From positions 1,426,001-1,490,000 of the forward strand of contig CP021220.1 of NCBI GenBank assembly GCA_003999685.1: a stretch of 64,000 bases of DNA, in the 5' to 3' direction. Shown piece after piece: positions 18,510 to 30,087 of this stretch. The notes under the pieces were generated by a model. It was not told the origin of the DNA. It saw only the letters and a list, made by a program, of their open reading frames with translations, and ran no database searches. The translations under genes and the position numbers were made by a program. The stretch's first letter is position 1; each line of letters begins with the position of its first letter. Origin of the DNA: Taiwanofungus camphoratus. Lineage: Eukaryota; Basidiomycota; Agaricomycetes; Polyporales; Taiwanofungaceae.

Positions 18510-20297
18510 ATGGCTGCCTCAAATACACTTACTCGCGAGCAAGTCGCGACTGCCCAGCTCCAGGGTGACTATGCCATCAAGTCGGAGAGCTCTCAGCCCA
18601 AGCTGGACACGTCTCAATGGCCCCTCCTCCTGAAAAACTATGACAAATTGCTTGTCCGGTCGGCACATTTCACGCCCATTCCTTCAGGGTGCAGTCCTTT
18701 GAAGCGGGACATCGCCTCATACATCAAGTGAGTTGAATTTGAATTCTATCCGATTTCAGCTGAAGGATTCTTGTCTTCAAGGTCCGGTGTGATAAACTTG
18801 GACAAGCCGTCAAATCCCTCGTCTCATGAAGTAGTTGCATGGCTTCGACGGATACTGAGAGTTGAAAAGACCGGTCACAGTGGTACTCTTGACCCCAAGG
18901 TCACTGGCTGCCTAATCGTTTGCATCGATCGTGCAACTAGGCTCGTAAAATCCCAGCAGGGTGCTGGAAAGGAATACGTTGCTGTCCTTCGCCTTCACTC
19001 GAGTCTTCCCAGCCCGGCTTCGCTTCCTCGTGCCATACAAACTCTCACGGGCGCCCTTTTCCAACGACCACCACTGATCTCAGCAGTCAAGCGTCAACTT
19101 CGCATACGCACAATCTATGAATCCAAACTCCTTGAATTTGATGAGAAGCGCAATCTCGCAGTGTTCTGGGTATCCTGCGAGGCGGGCACATATATTCGGA
19201 CGCTTTGTGTGCATCTAGGTCTGTTATTGGGCGTGGGAGGGCACATGCAAGAATTGCGGAGGGTGAGAAGTGGGGCCTTGAGTGAGAACGACGACATGGT
19301 CACGATGCACGATGTCTTGGACGCTCAGTGGTCATATGACAATACACGGGATGGTACGTAAGCAGGCTATAAAACTTACTTCAACCTTCATATACAAACT
19401 TCGTCGGTTAGAATCATACCTCCGCCGCGTTATCCGACCATTGGAATCATTGCTAACAGGATACAAGCGTATTGTCGTTAAAGACAGCGCGGTTAATGCC
19501 GTCTGTTATGGTGCAAAGTTAATGATTCCGGGTTTGTTGCGCTACGAGGCCGACATTTCTCTCAACGAGGAAGTCGTACTCATGACCACTAAAGGTACGA
19601 AGAATTTTTTCGCCAGTATCGAGCCACTCAGTTGTCTTTCGTAGGTGAAGCTATTGCGCTTGCCATTGCACAAATGTCCACGGTTGAACTTGCAACGTGC
19701 GATCATGGTGTTGTTGCGAAGGTCAAGAGGTGCATCATGGAGCGTGATACTTACCCACGTCGATGGGGCCTCGGACCGAAAGCCCTCGAAAAGAAAAAAC
19801 TAGTCAAAGAGGGCAAGCTCGGAAAGTACGGCGAGAAAATCGAGGGTGTCACGCCAGCAGATTGGAGCAAAGACTACGTTGACTACTCGCGAGACGTAAG
19901 ATTCTTCTGCCACCCAGTAATTTGCTAGCTCTGATGTGTCCCTCTGTGCTTTTAGCAGCCTATTGCAGGACCGTCTGCGGATACGACTGCTCCAGCAGCT
20001 CCCAGTGTGGAGCCTCCGGCGGAATCAAGTCCAGCGAAGGAAAAGGACAAGGAAAAGAAGCGGAAGCGGAAGTCGGAGGTTGCAGATGCTGATGGAGATA
20101 TCTCTATGGCAGCAGAGGCGATCGGTGAGGAGGATGGGCCTGCACACGCCGAGCGAAAGCGCCTGAAGAAGGAGAAGAAAGCAAGGGAAGCGGCGGAGAA
20201 GGGTGAGCATGGGGCTGAAGATGAGGAAGCGCGGCGTGAGAGGAAACGATTGAAGAAAGAGAAGAAAGCAAGGGAATCACTGGGTGGTGACTCGTAG
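18510..20297 (+). CDS. CBF5: H/ACA snoRNP pseudouridine synthase Cbf5 (dyskerin)
   Basis: Catalytic subunit of H/ACA snoRNPs, which isomerises uridine to pseudouridine in rRNA and helps rRNA processing in the nucleolus. The ATG at 18510 opens [16 protein letters not shown]. The dyskerin N-terminal domain leads into the TruB core: [34 protein letters not shown] with the catalytic Asp, then [24 protein letters not shown] domain follows from about 19465 ([20 protein letters not shown]), then [20 protein letters not shown]. The C-terminus carries repeated Lys/Glu blocks ([12 protein letters not shown] appears twice near 20150-20280), the usual nucleolar tail. Stop at 20295-20297. Complete, about 480 residues. 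Confidence 0.95.
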
Positions 20298-22029
20298 TAG
20301 GAGGGTTTTTATTTAATTTACGCGATATTTCTGACATCCGCTTTTGGCTTTGAGAGAGAGCTGCGTTCCGGCATTATTATCTGCATGACCGTCTAGTGTC
20401 CCGTTTTCCGTAGGTGGTCTTTCCGTGTATCATAATCAAACATCCTTGTATCTCGCATCTCATACTATATGAGCAATGTGTTAATCTTCTCAAGCGACGT
20501 TTCCCAGCATTCTGGCCTTCACGTAGGGTTCCTGCGCTTCTTGGGGTTTCTACGCTCACCACGGGTTGACAAACCAAGAAGAATGTCTTCTGTAGCCTTA
20601 GCCGAGAACGATAATCTAGCTCAGCAAAGACTCTAGTCCGTCAGTCATCCTGACGGGCTAGAGTATTGGGACAAGGCGATGAGCACGACGCGGAACTGAT
20701 GTTATTTCTTTAAATTTCGGATGGATACAGTTTCGGTTTGTCCTGGGAACAGAGAGTAGCGCCGCGCCAGAGCCAAGCCCGTCATCAATGGAAAGTGGAA
20801 CCAGGGATTCTGTATAACAATCATCAGAGACGCCCGCACAGGAAAGACCGGTATGGATCTGATATCAAGGACGGACAAAATTAAACCAACGCCACCTAAA
20901 TGCTAATAATGCCAGCCCACAGGTGCGTGACGGAACCCTGTCAATATCTATTCGACGTCATATCGTAGGCCGTATCATCAGGATGTGGATACAATGAACA
21001 ATCAACTAGAAACACGGTTAATGGACCGCAATGGTCACAGAAGAGCGGCGACGTCGACCCAAGGCCAAGACGTGCTGAAATTCATGATGGCGCCGTTACT
21101 GGATGGACCAGGTGAACTGTTGGAGCCTATGGCGTTGGTCCCATTCAGTTGCAATGCGAGGGCCTGGAAAGCGCTAAAGCTACTGGTAATGAGGATCAGT
21201 ATGATATACCGAGAGATGCACTGGCGGTGTGCCTGCGCAAATAAACATTCAGAAGGTCAATTGTGCGGCCGTGGACCTTGATTGTGCATTGGTTTATACA
21301 AAGGCTCGTCTATAGTTGTTCGTTTCAGAGCTAATACTATAATTCAGAGCCACAGGTTTACAAGCATGCTAGTGATTCCCATCTTCGAGTCGGTCTCAGG
21401 ACAGTTCACATGATACAGATGTCCCCGGCACGTGCAGTGTTTGATGCAACCGCCGTGCTGCCGTGCAATTGTTGCGCGAACCGGTGCATAACGTGAGGGA
21501 AGTAGTTGTATCCACATACTTGGGACGATCCAAGGCAAGAACGTCTCCAATTGCTAGGCTGCCCAAATGTGAGTGAAGGTTGGATATATAATGTATCAAA
21601 CGATTTGCAAGGGTTACAAAGTTCGCCTCAGCCCTAACGTATTCCATTCTCTGATCGGCCTAGGAATAAATAGTTTAGCAAATTGATTTATGCGTTAGAG
21701 TCCATCTGTTGCTCAAGGCTCCGGTCGACTCGAAAGAGGGTTGCTTTGAGGCTCCAACCAATAGCGGACATGAACCAATTGACCACGTGGTTTCAAGACC
21801 AAATGGAATAGGCGACCGACAAGATCATTTGTTCGAGTCTCATCAACAGCGCAACGGACTGATGAAGCGTTTAGTTTGTATTTATATGTCGTTGACACTC
21901 ACCAGCACTATCTGCAATCCCATCCCTTTGTAATACTTCGTTAATTGCTTGTAATACTTTCAGTTCCCAACGTTGTTCGTTACTTCCACAACTTCAACAC
22001 ATTGCCCTTCCCTGTACCTCAGTCCCGTA
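20298..22029. other. Long poorly explained gap between CBF5 and the MAP kinase
   Basis: 1.7 kb without a confident gene. It holds a 15-bp hairpin at 20630-20664 and, on the minus strand, two exon-like pieces. The first (about 21985-21912) ends in a perfect GTGAGT donor. The second (about 21660-21530) follows a TTGCTAAAC branch site and CTAG acceptor, and the two are in matching phase. Joined they contain LKVLQAINEVLQRDG and YVRAEANFVTLANRLIHYIS. No start codon is visible upstream before the MAP kinase gene, so I do not call a gene. Confidence 0.3.
20630..20664. repeat. Inverted repeat, 15-bp stem with 5-base loop
   Basis: Arms at 20630-20644 and 20650-20664 pair over 15 positions with a single G.T wobble, around the loop TCATC. 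It lies about 330 bases downstream of the CBF5 stop. It is not followed by a T run, so it is not a simple terminator. Function unknown. Confidence 0.75.
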
Positions 22030-23728
<1,699 letters not shown>

Positions 23729-24386
23729 CCAGCAATTGCCGATGTCTGATCGCGTCTGGTGCGATCGTCATGTTTTTCAACATGCTTGTTGAAGACGCGC
23801 TGCTGGCTCTGCTAGCCTCGTCCGTTTATTGCATCTATATCAAAAACCAGGCCGTTTATGTCCAGTATCTGTACCTGGCACGGTCTCCGTTACCATGTCA
23901 CTTTATCTATTCGGTTAACTATGTTTAAACTCATCTCACAACTCCTTGTTCACATTCCATTCATCATATTGTACTAATGTATAACGATCGACCCTGCATC
24001 AGTATTTATAATTTGGCAGCAATAGAGTCGTTGACAAGCAGTTGAATACTGTGGGACGTTTGCAAAATTTTGGGACGATGAGTATGATGCAGATGCTGTG
24101 TGAATCCTCGAATACCCAAAGGAAGGGACATTGCAAATGTCAGTTGAATAAAACGACCAATTGAGACGATGAACAGTGGATCATGTGGTCAGATGGTTAC
24201 AGAAGACGAGAGCTACTGACGCAGTCAGGAGAAGAGCATGGTCCAAGATGAGCGAGCCCATACGAGACGATGGATGGCCATTGAACGATAGGAGAGTACT
24301 CAATACATAGCTATCAGGATTCTTTTCACAAGAAATATGGCGGTATCCATACGAAAAGTCAACTCAATGGTGGAGAGCCCAATGGC
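23729..24386. other. Convergent gap between MAP kinase and SAP protein genes
   Basis: Presumed 3' UTRs of two convergent genes. No coding chain, RNA gene or repeat recognised. Confidence 0.45.
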
Positions 24387-26679
24387 TCAAAAGCGAGGCG
24401 CTGTGCCTGTCCAAAACCCAGTCGCAACCCCTTCGACGCCAAAGTCGCCGAACCGCGTGTCCCCATCAAGCTCCGTCCCATACATCGTCCGCTTCATAGG
24501 AGGCGCAGGCGTTTCTGGAGGGAGAGGCATGGCTCCCATTCCAAGACCCGCTCCGACGTCGTTGCTCGATATCGCATTGGCATCTTGGCTTGCCTCTAAG
24601 TCCAGTTCGGGCACCGCGGCAAGTGGCGGCGTGCGCAGAAGGGCCGTAGGATTCACTGTTCTCTCCTGCCCAGCGCCAGCCTGTGACTGAGATGCACGTG
24701 ACGACACACGTCTGCTGCTAGCTGATGATTGTGGGCGGCGAGGACCGCCTAACGGCCGAAACAAGTCATTCCGTTCTCGTCGGCCCCCGGCACGTTCAAT
24801 GTATCCACCACTGGGCCCAGCAGCTGCACCGGGAGTCGGAGACGTAGGGGGTTCAGGGTATGAATATGCTGGGAGTTCAAGCCCGTACGAGGCACCAGCG
24901 GGAGTTGAAGTTACAGGCTGGAAAACCGAATTCGCGAAGCTAAAGTTGAACGTAGATATATGGTGTGTGTTCTCGTGTGCATTGGCTGTGCTCGTGGCTG
25001 GCCCTGGGCCGCTGCCCATGGAGGGTGTGTTTCCGGAAGTTGAGGGGCCAAAAAGATCGGAAAGGCGTGTTGTCGGTGGCGGCGGATCGACATACGGTTC
25101 TAGAGGTTCTTCTGGCCCCCTAAATATGGTGAATGCAGGTGCACGATGTCCTATCGTAGACTCTGCATCCTGCCCTCCTTCGTCACTATTCATATCTTCC
25201 AGATCAGGCGATCTTGGTGGTGATAAGGGACTCGCATCGTCTGTATCTTGCTGTGATAATTTCGCACGTTTCCTGGAGGGTCGCATGACCTTATTGGCGC
25301 GTTCGCTTCCGCCGAGTCCATCCTCTTTTCCGGTCTCCATCATTCCCGTAGCATGACTGTCTTCCGAATCTCTGTGCCGCTTCCCAAGTAGAGTGGGAGC
25401 AATGCCGGGATTGTTATGTAGTAGTTGCTGCTCAACCGCTGGTAACGGTCCAGCCGTCGGTGTACCCATGTTCCTGGGTGAAAAGAGTGAATGAGCCTGT
25501 ACGATCAAAGGGACAGCATGAACGCACAATGCACGAGCCTTCCCCGCACTTTTGGTCGATTTTTCATCCTGAGGTGATGCTGCAAGAGCCGACATACTTT
25601 CTCTGAGCCGTCGAACTTCGGCTTCAAGTGCATCCGTACGTAAGGCTTTCGCTCGTAGTATCTCAATCTCGCTGGTCAGATCTCTCACTTGAGCCCTAAG
25701 CGAGTCGAGGTCAGTCATTCTTGTTGCCAATCGTTGCGATTCGGCCTGGAGTAGTTGGAGCTCTTCCTTTAGTGGTAATACCTACAATAGCCGGTTACAA
25801 TCGAAATACGGGAAGGCGGTTGAGCCTCTTACGAGTTCTGCTGCATAAGACTTGAGCTGGTCAAAATGTGGTGGCGTCGACGCAGTCGCAGGCAGGGTGG
25901 GCCGCAATGCGGGATCTGGATCGTGGCTGGTTCCTGATGGTCCAGCTTGAAAATCTAAAGTGATCTGGAATGACTAAATATGAAACAGCAGCACCATCCA
26001 CCAATTTACCTGCAGCATTTACCTGACCTACTCATCATGGTGAGCTCTTGGGGCGCAGGAACAGAGAAGAAAGACACCCTACCTTCCTCCTGCTCCTCCT
26101 GCTCCTCCTGAATAGCGTCTTCTGTAGGCTTCATGCTTCTGCTACCCTTTCCTCGTTTGCCCTTCGACACACTCATGGACTTCGTTATCGCACGTGCGCC
26201 ACTACCTCCGGCAAGAGCTGGTCGACCCACACCCAATCTGTACTGTGTTTCTTTCGCTTTTCTTGTACGAGGCGCAGTGGCTGGGGGTGAGTCTGCTTTC
26301 CTCTCCAGCTCTGGAGCACTGAAAACCGCCTCATCCTGTTCGTCCTCGGCTTCATCATCGGTATCGTGGATTATTACTGATCCTCCAGAGCGCCCTCTTG
26401 GACGAGATCCTGCTGCAGAGCGGCTGACGATCCGAAGTGAAGTGCTGCGCTTGGGCTGCGTTTCTGAGGCGGAGCGAGAAACGGGTCGGAGCGTATCCAA
26501 GAGTAGGTCGATGAGCGCTTCAGACTTGAGGTTGGCTTTGATTCCATGATCCTGAATGCGCCTGAAGTCGGTCGGAGATATTATGGTGGTTGAAAGCAAG
26601 AGACACGAACTTTGCATAGCCTCTGAAGGTCAGCGCGCTTCATGGCCTCCAGACTTTGACGATCAAGTGTCGTTGACAT
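24387..26679 (-). CDS. SAP-domain, coiled-coil protein of unknown function
   Basis: The ATG at 26679 opens MSTTLDRQSLEAMKRADLQR and, after splicing, continues LCKDHGIKANLKSEALIDLL: a SAP-like helix-extended-helix that usually binds DNA or RNA. A low-complexity stretch rich in Ser, Arg and Glu follows (about 26500-26060), including a QEEQEEQEE run. Around 25900-25560 there is a coiled coil (KEELQLLQAESQRLATRMTD, VRDLTSEIEILRAKAL). The rest, to TGA at 24387, is Ser/Pro-rich and probably disordered, with short basic patches such as RPSRKRAKLSQQ that look like a nuclear signal. Roughly 720 residues. I do not recognise an orthologue; a chromatin or RNA-linked role is inferred from the SAP fold alone. 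It is divergent from the flavocytochrome pair. Confidence 0.7.
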
Positions 26680-27298
26680 CTTGCAACTGTAATCTCATAT
26701 ATTTGTGAAGAAGTCCGGAGCACGTTGAGAATGGCGGGCGTGGATAGCGTGGTTCGGTCGCAGGTTCGAGTTGTGGGACCAAACAACGCGAACAACAACG
26801 CGAACAATTGGGGCACGTGACATTCTTCTGCTGAATGTGACCAACATGGCTCGCCGGTAAGCTGCCGCCTGCCTCGAGCAAGAGATGGCCGACTGCTTTT
26901 TCGAATACATCTATTCCGAAGGTCAGAAATGTAACTTCTTCCTGTATGTCACTTTTCAACTGGCATAGTTCTGTCGAACGATCAAGCAGTTGTATATCTA
27001 GAGAGAGCGTTGGAAAGCGTGTGGGTCAGGATTTGTGTGCTTTATCGTCATTAGGCAACTCGGACCGGCGTCGACCGCTTATCACAGCTTGTCTGCCCTG
27101 GTTTTCAGAAGTCCTGCAGTCAAAATTCCCGAGCACGATCACCTGGTACGAGTGGAATGCCGTTATTCCGTTCCGGCTTCTACTCAAATATATTTGGGGC
27201 ATCCACGCTGTTTCTGTTTTCAGCAAGGTTGAGCAGCCTTGATTCATTCCAGCGAGTACCATCTCCTCCTGGTGTGCTGAAATTCGGTCACACTCGCT
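26680..27298. promoter_or_regulatory. Divergent promoter region, SAP protein and flavocytochrome copy 1
   Basis: Contains a direct repeat of the form AACAACGCGAACAA (26785-26815). A 27-codon ATG-led frame at about 26884-26967 is too short and featureless to call. No other gene seen. Confidence 0.4.
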
Positions 27299-29600
27299 AT
27301 GGCTCAATCATGGTCATTAGAAGAAGTCGCTGGGCACAATGACGCCAGGTAGGCTGCCCAATCTCAAAACATGTACGGCCTCTGAGGTTCTTATGCACCA
27401 GTTCTTGCTGGGTTATTATCAGTAACAAAGTCTATGACGTTACGGACTTTCTGCCCGTGCGTCCTGTAGATCGAGGTTTTGGGACAGATAACAAACACCC
27501 GTCCTCATACTTTCCAGGAGCATCCAGGAGGCGCAAAAATCATTCTCAAGTATGCCGGGCGTGATGCAACCGCAGCGTACGAGCCCATTCATCCGCCTGA
27601 TGCATTGGACAAGAATCTCCCACCCCAGAAGCATCTGGGTGAGATTACTAGAGCCGGAGCTACGGTACTGAAACAGGAAGTAGAATCTCGCCGTAAGACC
27701 CAGGATGAAATCCGTGTCGAAGAGGCTAAGGCAAGGAAGCCACCAGTCAGTCGAATAATGAGTGTGCTTGAGATGGAGGTAAGCTTTTTGTCTTGCTGGG
27801 CTGAATTAGCGTATCGATTTATCTCGGCGTTAGCATGTCGCTCAGCAAGTGCTCCCACACAAAGCCTGGTCGTTTTATAGGTCTGGGGCTGACGATGAAA
27901 TGAGTATGTCAATAACCTTTCCTTATAGCCGTTCGGATTCTGAACCATGCCCACAGCATATAACGAGAACAGACGTGCATTCTCTCGTTACTTTCTCCAT
28001 CCACGTGTGCTGCGGCCAATATCCAAATGCGATCCCTCAACAACTATTCTCGGCTTCAAGTCTTCCATCCCAGTTTTCGTAAGTGCTGCGTCGCTCGCGA
28101 AATTAGGTCATCCACTCGGTATGCTACAGTGAAAACTGAAGTAACAAGGGCCGCTCATTTATCACTGTCGTAGGTGAACTCAATATCACCCGCGGTGCCG
28201 GTCGCACTTCCATTATTCAAATGGTCTCTACATTCGCCTCCGTCTCGTCTGCTCAGATAGCTGCCGCTCGTGTCTCTCCGTCACAGCCCATCTTCTTCCA
28301 GCTGTATAAGGATAAGGACGACAGGGTCTCTGAAAAATTGGTGCATGAAATAGAACAATTAGGCTTCAATGCGATTTTCCTCACAGTTGATGCACCTCTC
28401 AATGGCAATCGCGAACGAGACCTCAGAGCACCGTTTGAGCTAGAGGCACAGGAGCGTGCGATAGAGGAAGCGGAAAATCCGACTGGTGGTAGCGAAATGC
28501 CGCGGAAACCTGAAGAAGTCGAGGAAATTTCGGACGATGAGTTGGTGCTGATCGGCACATCTGGCGGGTTGCGAAGGAGTTCGGATTGGGATATGTCCTG
28601 GGAAAAAGTGCGTGGTTTCTTTAATAGCCAGGACGAAGAAGCAAACGATGTGTACAAGACGATTCCTTGGTTACGCGAAACCACAAAGCTCCCGATCGTT
28701 TTGAAAGGTATTCCGAGAATCGGTTTAGTAACGCATTGGCACTGATGGTGTGCCGTAGGCATTCAGTCCGTTGCGGCAAGTCTGCTTTCGCCATGGGCCC
28801 CTCGAAAAGCGTCTTACTAATTACATAAGACCCGGTCAGGACGCAGTCCTTGCCGCTGAAGCCGGTGTGGATGGTATCCTGTTGTCAAACCACGGCGGTA
28901 AGCTTCTGGCTACTATGTTACCTTTTTTTTACTAAGGGCATGCTACTTAGGCCGTCAGATGGAGTAGTACGTCCTGTTTCGGGTTTCATTGGTCAGATAA
29001 ATAACATCGAAGTAAAGTTCGTTACCCCCGATGGAGGTATTGTATAAGCTGCGTCAGCAAAGGCCTGACATATTTGACAAGCTGGAAGGTGCGTAAGTTT
29101 GGTTCTCGAAATGACTCGATTCCTAGAATACAGTCTCCAGTCTATATTGATGGGGGCGTGCGGCGAGGCACAGGTAACACACAATTCATTGTTCGATATC
29201 CCTGTAATAACTGTACTCAATATATATTCCAGACGTCCTAAAGGCACTCTGTTTAGGGGCAAAAGCAGTTGGCTTAGGGAGGCCTTTCCATTTCGCACTA
29301 AGCGTAAGCCTACTATACCAACACACCTGCTACACTAATTCAGTAACTGTTCTGCAAACGCCCAGGCATACGGCGAAGCCGGGGTTGTGCAGACAGTGCG
29401 CATTCTACAACGCGAGATTATGCTTGGAATGCGCCTGTTGGGTGCAACCAATGTGAACGGGCTGGTGCCTGAGATGGTAGGCCTATTGCTGTTGCCTTGA
29501 CATCTCGACTTTCTCACTCACATCGTGTATGTGACGTTCCGCCTTCTTTGATGTCTAGGTCGAGCATGTCGACTGGCAACCCATGGTGGCGAAGCTGTAG
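27299..29600 (+). CDS. Flavocytochrome b2-like FMN-dependent 2-hydroxyacid dehydrogenase, copy 1
   Basis: Fusion of cytochrome b5 and FMN (S)-2-hydroxyacid dehydrogenase domains, as in yeast L-lactate:cytochrome c oxidoreductase. The ATG at 27299 opens MAQSWSLEEVAGHNDASNKV, so the haem domain starts at once without an intermembrane-space presequence. One haem ligand is in EHPGGAKIILKYAGRD. Flavin-domain residues matching the yeast enzyme are the Tyr in FYRSGADDE, FQLY, TVDAP, LPIVLKGI (Lys), and LLSNHGGRQ (His, Arg). The exon join GRQMEY-SLPPMEVLYKL uses donor TA|GTACGT. The end is WQPMVAKL, TAG at 29598-29600. An acidic insert lies at about 28440-28600. Substrate (lactate, glycolate or another hydroxy acid) cannot be read from the sequence. 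Intact as far as I can follow. Confidence 0.9.
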
Positions 29601-30087
29601 AAGGGGTATTGCATGAGGAAGGCGAGTGACGATGGTACCACTAATGAGAGATAGATTGAATGTATGTTTTCCACATCTTCGTAATCGAAGTGGGCCGTAT
29701 GGATTCCAATTTCCAAAAGTGCAAGTGAAGAATTGTATAAATTACTTATATAATAACATAAATGGCATGTGATCGAGATCAAATTTGTGATCTTCAATTT
29801 CAGTGCCGTCTCACCTAGGCTCGAATGGGTCCTCTACTCCAGCGCGGCCTTGCGACAATTGTCAATTCCTCTGGCACGACTAACATGTAAATGCTCGTTC
29901 TTTTTTTGAACCGAGGCAATCACAATGCCCGCTCAGATGGACTCACCGGGCCGTTTCGATCACGATAGCCCTCACGAGGACAGTGCATTATCCGAAGGGA
30001 ACCCGTCTAAATCTGTGGGGAGTTTATCCGTTCCCTTGCTCACTTCATACTCCAGCCATACTCCAGCATCGCTGTTGTTGCCCTGCA
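29601..30087. promoter_or_regulatory. Spacer between the two flavocytochrome b2-like genes
   Basis: Holds the 3' UTR of copy 1 and the promoter of copy 2. An open frame from 29925 overlaps the start of copy 2 but is a shadow. No remnant of a mobile element is visible that would explain the duplication. Confidence 0.45.

Noticed and set aside
20990-21250. Minus-strand frame with a hydrophobic stretch followed by LNGTNAIGSNSS, like a small secreted protein
   Set aside because: No ATG before the hydrophobic stretch, and no good donor and acceptor to supply one. Left as unexplained.
21780-21850. GTTCGAGTCTCATC resembles a tRNA B box
   Set aside because: The flanking bases pair at only about three of five T-stem positions, and no matching A box or acceptor stem could be found on either strand.
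26760-26800. GCAGGTTCGAGTTGTGGG as a possible tRNA T arm
   Set aside because: Position 61 is not C, and no upstream D or anticodon arms fit.
28930-29040. Apparent stop codon right after GRQME in flavocytochrome copy 1
   Set aside because: Splicing TA|GTACGT to AAAG|TTCGTTACC restores GRQMEYSLPPMEVLY, matching copy 2, so it is an intron and not a break.
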